Assembly (NCBI RefSeq): GCF_014196505.1
Contig: NZ_JACIDW010000019.1
Coordinates: forward strand, 21,064 to 85,063
Length of the DNA stretch: 64,000 nucleotides
Direction of reading: 5' to 3'
Origin: Rhizobium metallidurans
GTDB lineage: Bacteria > Pseudomonadota > Alphaproteobacteria > Rhizobiales > Rhizobiaceae
Under the pieces are notes generated by a model, which had not been told where the DNA came from, ran no database searches, and was given only the letters and a program-made list of their open reading frames with translations. Each line of letters begins with the position of its first letter. Position 1 is the first letter of the stretch. The translations under genes and the position numbers were made by a program. This document shows positions 8,818-17,303 of the stretch, in pieces.

Positions 8818-8973
8818 ATGCCAAACAAGATTACCATGATTAACGCGGTATGGATGGTAATGATGACGGGTATGCTTGCAGCAACTGTTGCGCTTTATGA
8901 TCAGAAGGTAGAAACGTCCAAAGTATACGGCCCTTACGCATCGGCCCGCACCTCCGTTGTGAGCCAATACTGA
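8818..8973 (+). CDS. Small membrane protein, hypothetical
   Basis: A 51-residue ORF beginning MPNKITMINAVWMVMM with one hydrophobic segment (residues 7-25) and a short polar tail. An AAGGAA site lies 8 bases before the ATG. Base composition is less GC-rich than that of the surrounding genes. It is the second of three tiny same-strand ORFs with membrane segments. I do not recognise it. Confidence 0.5.
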   Translation: MPNKITMINAVWMVMMTGMLAATVALYDQKVETSKVYGPYASARTSVVSQY

Positions 8974-9006
8974 GGGACGTGAAAGCAAAATCCTGGAGGA
9001 TTGCTT

Positions 9007-9141
9007 ATGTTCACGATCTTGACTGTGCTTACCGCCCTTATCAGCATCATGTTTATCGTATCTGTGGCATCGACCGTGACCGCCCTGCGGCGCGAAACCG
9101 AGGAAGATAAGAGACTGCATGGAAAGCATAGCGTCTTCTGA
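9007..9141 (+). CDS. Very small membrane protein, hypothetical
   Basis: A 44-residue ORF with a very good ribosome-binding site (GGAGGA, 6 bases before the ATG). The N-terminal half (FTILTVLTALISIMFIVSVAS) is a single membrane span. The C-terminal half is highly charged (ALRRETEEDKRLHGKH). It starts 33 bp after the preceding small ORF and is followed by a good terminator, which supports it as a real transcribed unit. No family recognised. Confidence 0.55.
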   Translation: MFTILTVLTALISIMFIVSVASTVTALRRETEEDKRLHGKHSVF

Positions 9142-9174
9142 TCGGCCCTGAGCAGCCCGACAGCTGAATTACGA

Positions 9175-9210
9175 AAGGCCGAGCGTGTCCCAGCGCTCGG
9201 CCTTTTCGTT
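9175..9210. terminator. Rho-independent terminator
   Basis: An 11-bp perfect stem (AAGGCCGAGCG / CGCTCGGCCTT) with an 8-base loop is followed on the plus strand by TTCGTTTCTT. It ends the small-ORF cluster and may also serve the convergent acetyltransferase gene. Confidence 0.75.
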
Positions 9211-9256
9211 TCTTGAACGCGACGAGCGGCCGAATTTCGATGAACGGCCGGGAAGA

Positions 9257-9748
9257 TTATTGTGTGATCCGCCTGACCATGATCACGTCGTCGATCTCGC
9301 GACCGCCTTCCATCACGCTTCCGGGGACCAGCCCCGCCTGTACGAACCCCGCGTTCCGGTAAAAGCCGATCGCGGCCGGATTTTCAGCGCTGGCGGTCAA
9401 TTCAAGCTGGCGGATACCCTGCTGCCGGGCGTGGTTCACGAGATGGTCGAGCAGCGCGCGCGCCAGGCCGGTACCACGCTTGTCCCGGCGCACATAGACC
9501 ATCACGATCGTCGCGCGATGCGCCATCTTGCTTGCCCGCTGCCTGATCAGTCCCATGATCGCCACGGGTTCCTCGCCGTCGAAAGCAAGAAAGACGGCGT
9601 CGGCAAGCAGTCGCCGCCGCCACTCCTCGTCGGCAAGCTCCGCCCAATCCTCGAAACTGCTGGCGAAAGCGGCCGGCTCCATGCGGAGCGCCTCGAGCCG
9701 GATGCGCTTGAACGCCTCGACATCGTCCGCGCCCAAAATCCTGATCAT
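9257..9748 (-). CDS. GNAT family N-acetyltransferase
   Basis: A 163-residue acetyl-CoA-dependent acetyltransferase; the substrate is not predictable. The GNAT core is visible: a beta-strand with VAIMGLIRQR, the acetyl-CoA loop VYVRRDKRGTGLARALLDHL (about residues 85-104), and the ENPAAIGFYRNAGF stretch that binds CoA. It is the last gene before a terminator and lies 29 bp downstream of the Mla lipoprotein gene on the same strand, so it may be read through from that operon. Confidence 0.88.
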   Translation of the reverse strand: MIRILGADDVEAFKRIRLEALRMEPAAFASSFEDWAELADEEWRRRLLADAVFLAFDGEEPVAIMGLIRQRASKMAHRATIVMVYVRRDKRGTGLARALLDHLVNHARQQGIRQLELTASAENPAAIGFYRNAGFVQAGLVPGSVMEGGREIDDVIMVRRITQ

Positions 9749-9777
9749 GCCCGCCTCCGAAACGGCTTCCCGATCGA

Positions 9778-10392
9778 TCAGATCGACGTCAGCGTCCAGT
9801 CGACGATCTCGGTGGTGACGCTGGCAAAGGCGCGGTCAAGCGCCTTGACGAAGGCCTCGTTCGAGCCGCCGCCGGTCGGCACCGTCTGCGAAAACACCTT
9901 CTGCCCCCGGACCGAGCCATTGCGATCGTTGACGATTTTGGCCGAGATCTCGACGACGGCCTGGCTGCCGCCACCTGTGCGGATCTCGAAGGCGCGGATG
10001 TCGGTGATCACCTGATAGTCGATCGCCAGCCCCTGGCCGGGAACGCCGACACCGCCGACCTTGCCGGAATTCTCATAGGCCTCGACGAGCTTGGCCTGAA
10101 CCATGCGCGGCAGCTTGTCGCTCCACTGCGCCTTGGCAAGATACTGGATCTCCGAAGACGAGACCTTGATGACGATCTGCTCGCTGTTCAGCGCCTGCAG
10201 CGCCGTCGGCTGCTGCACCAGGATCTGGCGCCCCTTCGCCGAAGGTCCCGCGCCGCTTGTCGGCGCCGAGAGATCATAGGTATCGTTCTTGGCCGCTGTC
10301 CCGCAGCCGGCCAGCGTAGCGGCCAGCAACGGCATGGCGATCATGCTTTTCATGAGCCACGAGCGAGACACCACTATATCCGACACAGCCAT
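9778..10392 (-). CDS. ABC transport auxiliary lipoprotein of the MCE/Mla system (PqiC-like)
   Basis: A 204-residue outer-membrane lipoprotein candidate. The signal ends in the lipobox LAGC (LLAATLAGCGT), so it is lipidated at the Cys near residue 29. The rest resembles the ABC-type transport auxiliary family that accompanies MCE transporters and is thought to dock lipid transfer at the outer membrane. The start at 10392 has GGGGAAG 7 bases upstream. A longer frame would overlap the mlaD-like gene. It is the last gene of the four-gene lipid transport operon. Confidence 0.82.
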   Translation of the reverse strand: MAVSDIVVSRSWLMKSMIAMPLLAATLAGCGTAAKNDTYDLSAPTSGAGPSAKGRQILVQQPTALQALNSEQIVIKVSSSEIQYLAKAQWSDKLPRMVQAKLVEAYENSGKVGGVGVPGQGLAIDYQVITDIRAFEIRTGGGSQAVVEISAKIVNDRNGSVRGQKVFSQTVPTGGGSNEAFVKALDRAFASVTTEIVDWTLTSI

Positions 10393-10408
10393 ATGCTGAC
10401 TTCCCCTG

Positions 10409-11779
10409 TTAACGCCTGGTCCGGCCGTCATACTGCTTGACCGTGTCCCCGCCGAAGATCAACCGCTGCGGGTCCTTGTCGAAATTGCTGATCGCATCGT
10501 TCAAATTCTGCACTGTCAGGCGCGCGTCGTTGACCAGCGCCTGGACGTTCTGCAGGCCGCCGCTCGAGAACTTCTGCAGATTGTCGGCGATAGGTCCGAT
10601 GCGGCTGTTGAGATTGTCCGCCACCTTCTTGAAGGATTCCAGCGTGTCGCGCGCCTGCGTGAACATCGACTGCGTGCTGTCGTCGCCGAGCAGCTTGTCG
10701 ACCTTCACCAGAATGCCGTCGACGCGGGTCGATGCGGCGTTCAGCTTGTTGGCCATCTCGGTGACGTTCTGGATCGTCGAATCGACGTCTCTGCGGCGCG
10801 CGTTCACGGTATCGGCGACATCCTTGATCGAGGCGACCGCCGCGCGGGCATCCTTGGTCGTCTGCGCGATATCGTCGATGGAACCCCTGACCTTGGCCGG
10901 ATCGATCTGCGCCACCAGCGTGTCGACCTTGTCGAGCGTCGCCTGCGCCTTCTTGCCGAAGTCGTTGTAGGTGGTTGCCGTCTCCTCGAATTTCTGGATG
11001 GCGTCCTTCAGGCCGCCGGACGCGTCTGCCACATTGCGGCTCACCGTTTCCGCATTGGACAGGATCGTGTCAATCTTCTTGGCATCCACAGTCTTCACCA
11101 GCGATTCAATGGCCGCGAGCGTCGAGTCGACGCGGCCGGAGACGTTGCGCACGGTGTCTGACAACTGGCCCACGCTCTGCAGGAAGCTGTCGATATTGCC
11201 GGAATTCTTGGCCAGCGCGTCCGAGAAGGTCTCGGCGTTCTGCAGCGTTTTCGTCAACGGTCCACGGGCATCCTTGACGAAGCCCTGAACCTGGCCGACG
11301 GCGTCGTTGGCACGCTCGAGAATCTTGTCGGCCGTGGACAAAAGGTTGGTGACGCTCGACTGGTCGGCGACGATGACCGCGCGCTTGCCGGTCTCGGAGG
11401 CCGCCTGCAGGATGTTCTTCTCCCCGACGCGGCCGCCCGACAGCTCGACATAGGCAGCCCCCGTAAGGCCCTGGATCTCGAGGACCGCCTTGGTGGTCGG
11501 GTAGATCGGCGCATCGACACGCACTTCGGTGAAGGCGAGCGAGAACTGCGGATCATCGGCGTCGATAGACAGCGACTGCACCGAACCCACCTGGATGCCG
11601 TTGAAGCGCACCGGCGAGCCGACGCTCAACCCGTTCGCCGAGCCCGGAATGCGCACGATAAGCTCGGCCATCGGTCCGCCGCGGCCGTACTGGGCCATCC
11701 AGTAAACGAAGCCGAAGGCAGCCGCGATGACCAGAACCGTAAAGAAGCCGACGATTGTGTAGTTCGCTTTGGTTTCCAT
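10409..11779 (-). CDS. MCE domain substrate-binding protein of a lipid ABC transporter (MlaD family)
   Basis: A 456-residue protein anchored by one N-terminal span (YTIVGFFTVLVIAAAFGFVYWMA, residues 7-29). An MCE domain follows at about 38-115 (AELIVRIPGSANGLSVGSPVRFNGIQVG), then a long alpha-helical region with many DTV/ADN-type repeats that probably forms a periplasmic coiled-coil barrel. It binds or conducts phospholipid between membranes. Its length is greater than E. coli MlaD and closer to the longer MCE proteins of Rhizobiales. It sits 9 bp after the ATPase gene. Confidence 0.9.
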   Translation of the reverse strand: METKANYTIVGFFTVLVIAAAFGFVYWMAQYGRGGPMAELIVRIPGSANGLSVGSPVRFNGIQVGSVQSLSIDADDPQFSLAFTEVRVDAPIYPTTKAVLEIQGLTGAAYVELSGGRVGEKNILQAASETGKRAVIVADQSSVTNLLSTADKILERANDAVGQVQGFVKDARGPLTKTLQNAETFSDALAKNSGNIDSFLQSVGQLSDTVRNVSGRVDSTLAAIESLVKTVDAKKIDTILSNAETVSRNVADASGGLKDAIQKFEETATTYNDFGKKAQATLDKVDTLVAQIDPAKVRGSIDDIAQTTKDARAAVASIKDVADTVNARRRDVDSTIQNVTEMANKLNAASTRVDGILVKVDKLLGDDSTQSMFTQARDTLESFKKVADNLNSRIGPIADNLQKFSSGGLQNVQALVNDARLTVQNLNDAISNFDKDPQRLIFGGDTVKQYDGRTRR

Positions 11780-11788
11780 CTTATCCGC

Positions 11789-12637
11789 TCACTTCCCGCG
11801 GCTATCTTGCGCCAGCCTGATGTCGGCTGATGCGTGGCCATTCTGCGGCACGATCGAACGCGCGCGCTTGCCCTTGAAATAAGCCTGAACCCAGGGGTCG
11901 TCATAGGCCAGCATGTCTTCGATCGTTCCCTCGACCATCACCTTCTTCTTGCCAAGCACCGCGATACGGTCGCAAACCGAAAACAGGCTGTCGAGGTCGT
12001 GCGTCACCATGTAGACGGTCAGACCGAGCGTGTCGCGCAACTTGGCGATGAGGTCGTCGAATTCCGACGCGCCGATCGGATCGAGGCCGGAGGTCGGCTC
12101 GTCGAGAAACACCAGTTCCGGATCGAGCGCCAGTGCCCGCGCCAATGCGGCACGCTTGATCATCCCGCCGGAGAGCTCCGAAGGATATTTGTCGGCCGCG
12201 TCCGGCGCCAGGCCCACCAGCCTGATCTTCAGATGCGCCAGTTCGTCCATCAGCGCCGGCGGCAGGTCGAGATATTCGCGCATCGGAACCTGGATGTTCT
12301 CCTTCACCGTCAGCGACGAGAACAGCGCGCCTTGTTGGAAGAGCACGCCGAGGCGCATGTCGAGCGCATTGCGCTGCGGCTCGTCGAGCTCGTCGAAGTC
12401 CTGGCCGAGGATCTTGATCTGCCCGGAGCGGCGCGGCAGCAGGCGCAGCACCGTGCGCATCAGCACCGACTTGCCCGTCCCCGACGCGCCGACGAAGCCG
12501 AGGATCTCGCCCTTGTAGATATTGAGGTTCAGATTATCGAGAACGATCTTCGACCCGAAGCCAACAGTGACGTCGCGCGCTGAAAGCACGATGTCCCGCC
12601 CTGCCTCGTCCTTGGTCGTCGTTTGCTGCTCGTCCAC
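11789..12637 (-). CDS. mlaF: ATP-binding protein of the MCE/Mla lipid transporter
   Basis: A 282-residue ATPase. Walker A is GASGTGKS near residue 55, the signature is ELSGGMIKRAALARA, Walker B is LVFLDEPTSGLD, and the H-loop is VTHDL. The variant signature SGGMIKR is characteristic of the MlaF/Ttg2A group. It powers the MlaE-type permease encoded 9 bp upstream. The C-terminal 30 residues after YFKGKRARS are a low-conservation tail. Confidence 0.92.
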   Translation of the reverse strand: MDEQQTTTKDEAGRDIVLSARDVTVGFGSKIVLDNLNLNIYKGEILGFVGASGTGKSVLMRTVLRLLPRRSGQIKILGQDFDELDEPQRNALDMRLGVLFQQGALFSSLTVKENIQVPMREYLDLPPALMDELAHLKIRLVGLAPDAADKYPSELSGGMIKRAALARALALDPELVFLDEPTSGLDPIGASEFDDLIAKLRDTLGLTVYMVTHDLDSLFSVCDRIAVLGKKKVMVEGTIEDMLAYDDPWVQAYFKGKRARSIVPQNGHASADIRLAQDSRGK

Positions 12638-12646
12638 GCAAAATCC

Positions 12647-13816
12647 CTAAAAATTAATAGCTGCATAGAACATGGCGAACAGCCCGTCCATGAGAATGAC
12701 CACGAAGATCGCCTTCACCACGGCCGCCGTCACGTGCTGGCCGAGCGATTCGGCGCTGCCCCCTACCTTTAAGCCCTCGACGGCGGCGACGATACCGATA
12801 ACCAGCGCCATGAACGGCGCCTTGATCATCCCCGACAGCACGGTCGACAGCGTGATCGCCTCGTGCAGGCGCGCGATGAAGTTGGCGAAGGTGATTCCCG
12901 AATAGGCCCAGGCGACGACGGCGGCGCCGAACAGCGAGGCGAAATTGGCGAGCACGCTCAGAAGCGGCAGCGCCACGGTCAGCGCCACCAGTCGCGGAAA
13001 GATCAGGACGCCGATCGGGTTCAGGCCCATGACCTTCAGCGCGTCCACCTCCTCGCGCATCTTCATCGAGCCGATTTCGGCCGTGATCGCGCTGCCGGAA
13101 CGGCCGGCGATCATGATCGCGGTCAAAAGCACGCCGATTTCGCGCAATTGCAGAATGCCGACGAGATCGACGACGAACACCTCGGCGCCGAAATAGCGCA
13201 GCTGGAAAGCGCCCTGCTGGGCGATGATCGCGCCGATCAGGAACGACATCAAAAGGATGATCGGCACGGCGCGAACGCCCATATGGTCGATCTGGTTGAC
13301 GATCGACGCTGGCGAAACGCCGCTGCCGCGACCGAATTTCATCTGCGCGCCGCGCACCGCCGATCCGAGGATGTACATCGCCGCCGCGAGGTTGTTCCAC
13401 AGGTCGTACATCATCCGGCCGATCGGAGCGAAAATCCGTTCCGGCAGCGAAAGCGGCGGAACCTGCTCCACCTCGGGCTTCGGCCGGTCCTCGGAAAACG
13501 ATTCGAGCAGTTCGTCGATATGCGGATTGCTGCCCTCGATCGTCATCGTGCCGCCGGCACTCTCGACCTGCTTCCTCAGCCGGCAGAGCAGCCAGACGCC
13601 GGCCGTGTCGATATCGGTGATTCCCGAGAGATCGATCGTCAGGTTCCCGCCCTTGCGGGCCGAAAGCTTGTCGAAATCCTTGAGAACGAGATGTATGTTG
13701 GCGCTTCGCCAATTGCCTTCGAGATGCACGAGTGTATCCGAACCCTGTGCTTGGTCGTCCACGTGCAGTGAGGCGGCGTTACGGTTCTCGGACTTCAAAA
13801 TGCTTGTGTCTCTCAA
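12647..13816 (-). CDS. mlaE: MlaE-type permease with N-terminal STAS domain
   Basis: A 389-residue permease of the lipid transporter. Residues of about 25-105 form a STAS-like domain (LVHLEGNWRSANIHLVLKD, LTIDLSGITDIDTAGVWLL), which in E. coli is the separate MlaB protein. The MlaE domain follows, with five to six spans and the conserved AGRSGSAITAEIGSMKMREEVDAL loop. The annotated start is TTG with no good ribosome site. A later GTG (HVDDQ) is possible, so the first about 20 residues are uncertain. It is the first gene of the operon. Confidence 0.9.
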   Translation of the reverse strand: MRDTSILKSENRNAASLHVDDQAQGSDTLVHLEGNWRSANIHLVLKDFDKLSARKGGNLTIDLSGITDIDTAGVWLLCRLRKQVESAGGTMTIEGSNPHIDELLESFSEDRPKPEVEQVPPLSLPERIFAPIGRMMYDLWNNLAAAMYILGSAVRGAQMKFGRGSGVSPASIVNQIDHMGVRAVPIILLMSFLIGAIIAQQGAFQLRYFGAEVFVVDLVGILQLREIGVLLTAIMIAGRSGSAITAEIGSMKMREEVDALKVMGLNPIGVLIFPRLVALTVALPLLSVLANFASLFGAAVVAWAYSGITFANFIARLHEAITLSTVLSGMIKAPFMALVIGIVAAVEGLKVGGSAESLGQHVTAAVVKAIFVVILMDGLFAMFYAAINF

Positions 13817-13914
13817 GGCTTACGGCGACATTGCCGACTCGCGAACACAGGTCCGCAGCGTTGAGCCAATATAACGATGCCGCACCAGATTTCCATGCTT
13901 GCAGGATTGCATTT

Positions 13915-14898
13915 ATGCCACGGTCACTTGAAATTCAGACGGACTCATTTCCAATCGCGGGTACATTCACGATCTCGCGCGGCACGAAGACCAGCGCCGA
14001 GGTGATCGTCTGCGCGGTTGGCGAGCACGGTTTCTCGGGCAGAGGTGAGTGCGTGCCCTATCGCCGCTACGGCGAGACGATGGAAAGCGTCGGCGCGCAG
14101 ATCGAAGCCTCCCGCCCGCTGATCGAGGCAGGCCTCTCGCGCGCCGATCTGCAGCACGCCATGCCGCCCGGCGCCGCCCGTAACGCCGTGGATTGCGCCC
14201 TATGGGACCTCGAAGCCAAGCAAACCGGCACGTCGGTCGCGGCCATGCTCGGCCTGGCCGCGCCGCATTCGCTGACCACCGCTTTCACGATCTCCCTCGG
14301 CGAGCCCGAGGTGATGGCCGAGCACGCCCGCGCCAACGCGGCGCGTGCCCTGCTCAAGGTCAAGGTCGGCACGGGAGACGACGAGAGCCGCATCCGCGCG
14401 GTTCGTGCGGCCGCGCCCGATGCCGCGATCATTCTCGACGCCAACGAAGGATGGCCGGAGGATCGCCTCGCCCACCATCTGCGGATCGCCGCCGAATGCG
14501 GCGTGGCGCTGGTCGAGCAGCCGCTGCCGGCCGGCCGGGACGAACTGCTTGCCGACATCGACCGCCCGATCCTTGTTTGCGCCGATGAGAGCGTCCACCA
14601 TACCGGCGATCTCGCCAGCCTGCGCGACCGCTACGACGCCATCAACATCAAGCTCGACAAGACCGGTGGTTTGACCGAGGCCCTGGCGATGAAGCGCGAA
14701 GCCGAGCGGCTCGATTTCCGCATCATGCTCGGCTGCATGGTCGGAACCTCGCTTGCCATGGCGCCGGCCGTACTCCTTGCCCAGGATGTCGCCTTCGTCG
14801 ATCTCGACGGACCGCTGCTTCTCGCCCGCGATCGCGAGCCGGGCCTGCGCTATGCCGGCTCGCTCGTCTTTCCGCCCGAATCCGCGCTCTGGGGCTGA
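13915..14898 (+). CDS. Dipeptide epimerase (L-Ala-D/L-Glu epimerase family, enolase superfamily)
   Basis: A 327-residue enolase-superfamily enzyme. It has the catalytic KxK lysines (LLKVKVG, around residue 145), metal ligands in ILDANEGW, VEQPLP and CADES, and the opposite lysine in INIKLDKTGG. This pattern fits dipeptide epimerases used in murein peptide recycling; rhizobial relatives are also annotated as N-acetyl-D-glutamate racemase (DgcA). The ATG at 13915 follows an AGGA motif. Its 3' end overlaps the convergent MFS gene by 49 bp, and the dgcN partner gene is not next to it. Confidence 0.85.
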   Translation: MPRSLEIQTDSFPIAGTFTISRGTKTSAEVIVCAVGEHGFSGRGECVPYRRYGETMESVGAQIEASRPLIEAGLSRADLQHAMPPGAARNAVDCALWDLEAKQTGTSVAAMLGLAAPHSLTTAFTISLGEPEVMAEHARANAARALLKVKVGTGDDESRIRAVRAAAPDAAIILDANEGWPEDRLAHHLRIAAECGVALVEQPLPAGRDELLADIDRPILVCADESVHHTGDLASLRDRYDAINIKLDKTGGLTEALAMKREAERLDFRIMLGCMVGTSLAMAPAVLLAQDVAFVDLDGPLLLARDREPGLRYAGSLVFPPESALWG

Positions 14899-16070
14899 AG
14901 ATAATAGGCGACGATGATCAGTCCGAGCCCCAGCACCGCCGTAAGCGCCATGACGTAGTAGCTCGCCAGGCCGAGCAGCGCGTAGATGTAGCCGGAGGCG
15001 ATGGTCATCAGCCCCATGAACATGCCGTTGTAGAAGAAATACGCGCCCTGCGCCGACGATTCCTGCGCCGCCTGCACCGAGGCGATGATGCGCCGCTGCA
15101 CGCCGGTATGAACGAAGGCATAGCTGAAAGCGTGCAGGCACTGCAGCAGGAAGAAACCGACGAAGCCCCATTGCATCGGAAACAGCAGCCAGCGGCAGAC
15201 ACAGATGGCGGCGCCGACGCGGATCAGTGTCCAGGCGTCGAAATAGCGGCAGATCCTCTTTGACTGGAAGAACACGGTGACCTCGGCGGCGACCCCCGCG
15301 CTCCACAGCACCGCGATCTCGGTGCCGGAAAATCCGAGATCACGCCAATAGATCGTGGCGAAGACATAAAGCAGCGCATGGCTCGATTGCTGGATGGCGA
15401 CGCCGATGAGCAGCACCAGCAAATGCGGCTGCCGAAGCGAACTGCCGGTTGCCTGCTGCAGATCGACAGGCGTACCGCGCCGCCGCGTCGGCCCGATGCG
15501 CGGACAGTAGACCGCCATCACCATGGTCATCAGGAAGCCGAAGATCATCACGGGCAGAACCATCTGCCCGCCCCAGTTTCCGATCAGCCGGCCGCCGACC
15601 AGCGTCGAGGCGATGAAGGCGATCGAGCCCCAGACCCGCATCGAGCCGTAGTCGAAACCCCAGCGCCGCACGCCCGAGATGACGATCGATTCGACCACGG
15701 GCACATAGGGAGAAAACGTCGCGCCCTGGATCGTGTAGACGATCAGCACCGGCCAGAAGGTGTCGGTCCAGTAGAGCGCGATCGCCGTCAGGAGCGACAG
15801 GCCGCCGGAAAACACCAGCACGTCGGCGCGTTCCTTCATCCTGTCGGCATACATCGCGACGACGGGCGCCACGAGAACGCGTACCACCATCGGCACGGCC
15901 AGAATGATGCCGATTTCACGATCGCTGAAATCGTGCATCGCCAGCCAGATGGGGAAAAACGGCAGCGCGACACCGTTCACGAGCAGTGGCGCGCAGTAGG
16001 ACAAAGCGCTCAGCAGCCGGAAATGGGCTGGCGCGGCCTCGGTGAAGGAGGCTTTCGTGGCGGGAATCAT
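14850..16070 (-). CDS. MFS transporter, phenylpropionate-permease (HcaT) type
   Basis: A 406-residue protein with about 12 hydrophobic spans. The N-terminal part (YCAPLLVNGVALPFFPIWLA, REIGIILAVPMVVRVLVAPVVAMYADR) is characteristic of the small MFS group related to 3-phenylpropionic acid transporters. Substrate unknown. The last 16 codons overlap the end of the convergent epimerase gene, so the C-terminal tail (YLQPQSADSGGKTSEPA) is probably dispensable. Confidence 0.85.
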   Translation of the reverse strand: MIPATKASFTEAAPAHFRLLSALSYCAPLLVNGVALPFFPIWLAMHDFSDREIGIILAVPMVVRVLVAPVVAMYADRMKERADVLVFSGGLSLLTAIALYWTDTFWPVLIVYTIQGATFSPYVPVVESIVISGVRRWGFDYGSMRVWGSIAFIASTLVGGRLIGNWGGQMVLPVMIFGFLMTMVMAVYCPRIGPTRRRGTPVDLQQATGSSLRQPHLLVLLIGVAIQQSSHALLYVFATIYWRDLGFSGTEIAVLWSAGVAAEVTVFFQSKRICRYFDAWTLIRVGAAICVCRWLLFPMQWGFVGFFLLQCLHAFSYAFVHTGVQRRIIASVQAAQESSAQGAYFFYNGMFMGLMTIASGYIYALLGLASYYVMALTAVLGLGLIIVAYYLQPQSADSGGKTSEPA

Positions 16071-16173
16071 CGGTGTGACCTGAAAGGAACCTGTGCGTTG
16101 CCTAACATGTCACCGTAAGCGCGACCAAGGCGAGAAAAGGTCGCCCCAAACCGATTTCAAAAATAAGCCGAAG

Positions 16174-16223
16174 CTGTCGCGAAACGGCAACGGCAGCACC
16201 CGCACAATTCCGTTTCGCAACAG
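16174..16223 (-). terminator. Terminator-like hairpin after the LpxH-like gene
   Basis: Two 14-base arms with one mismatch (CTGTCGCGAAACGG / CCGTTTCGCAACAG) lie 16 bp beyond the stop of the minus-strand phosphoesterase gene. On that strand they are followed by CTTCGGCTTATTTTT, so this is a likely terminator for that gene. Confidence 0.55.
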
Positions 16224-16238
16224 CGAGATGTCAGCAGG

Positions 16239-17051
16239 TTAAGCTGCCTGCTGCGCCGGCTCGCGCTTGCGATGATCTTCGAGCGCCAGCGGCGCCGGAG
16301 CCAGGGCGCCACCCATGGTGCGCCATTCGATGAGTTCGAAGGTGCCGTCTTCGTGTTCGGCGATCGCCGTGCAGCTCTCGACCCAGTCGCCGGTGTTGAT
16401 GTAGCGCACGCCGTCCATGTCTTCCATGACGGCATGGTGGATGTGGCCGCAGATCACGCCGTCGGCGCCGCTCTTGCGGGCTTCCTCGGCCACGACCTTC
16501 TGGAACTCGCCAATGAAGTTGACCGCGTGCTTGACCTGCAGCTTCGCCCAGGCCGAGAACGACCAGTACGGCATGCCGAGCTTGCGGCGGACGGCGGCGA
16601 GCCCGATATTGATCATGATCGCCATGTCGTAGGCCCAGTCGCCGAGATAGGCGAGCAGGCGGGCATTGCGCACGACGACGTCGAATTCGTCGCCGTGCAG
16701 CACCAGATACTTCTTGCCGTCGGCCGCTTCGTGCATCATCCGCTCGGCCACCTCGATGCCGCCGAAGTGCATGCCGGGGAAGTCGCGCAGGAATTCGTCG
16801 TGATTGCCGGGGATGTAGATGATGCGCGTTCCCTTGCGCGCCTTGCGCAGCAGCTTCTGGATCACGTCGTTGCATTCCTGCGGCCAGTACCAGCTGCGCT
16901 TCAGGCGCCAGCCGTCGACGATGTCTCCCACGAGAAAGATCGTGTCGGCTTCATGGTACTTCAGAAAGTCGATCAGGAAGTCGGCTTTCGCGGCTTTCGA
17001 GCCGAGATGCACGTCGGAAATAAAGAGCGTACGGAAGTGGCGGGTATCCAT
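16239..17051 (-). CDS. UDP-2,3-diacylglucosamine diphosphatase-like metallophosphoesterase (LpxH family)
   Basis: A 270-residue calcineurin-type phosphoesterase. All metal motifs are present: FISDVHLG, VGDIVDGW, GNHDEF, HGDEFD and GHIHHA. They match the LpxH family, which removes UMP from UDP-2,3-diacylglucosamine in lipid A synthesis. Many alphaproteobacteria use LpxI for that step, so this protein may act on another substrate. The start at 17051 (MDTRHFRTLF) is preferred over one 6 codons earlier because AAGGA lies just upstream. Confidence 0.85.
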   Translation of the reverse strand: MDTRHFRTLFISDVHLGSKAAKADFLIDFLKYHEADTIFLVGDIVDGWRLKRSWYWPQECNDVIQKLLRKARKGTRIIYIPGNHDEFLRDFPGMHFGGIEVAERMMHEAADGKKYLVLHGDEFDVVVRNARLLAYLGDWAYDMAIMINIGLAAVRRKLGMPYWSFSAWAKLQVKHAVNFIGEFQKVVAEEARKSGADGVICGHIHHAVMEDMDGVRYINTGDWVESCTAIAEHEDGTFELIEWRTMGGALAPAPLALEDHRKREPAQQAA

Positions 17052-17303
17052 ATTGTCCTTCACAAGCATCCTGCCCGTGCCCCATGCTTCATCTGTGCCC
17101 CTGAAAACCAGACTCGTGTTTCAGGATGATGACACGAACGTGATCGGCGGCCCTTGCGGACCAATCGGCGGCATCACGCGGGCGCGGTTCGACATTTGCG
17201 CAATTTTTGAGAAGACGAACCGAAATTCCCGCTGTTACCGCCTTTCGATTGATGTATTGAAAGCGCTCCAATGAAAGCATGTGCGGCAGCCCGGAGCATT
17301 ACG

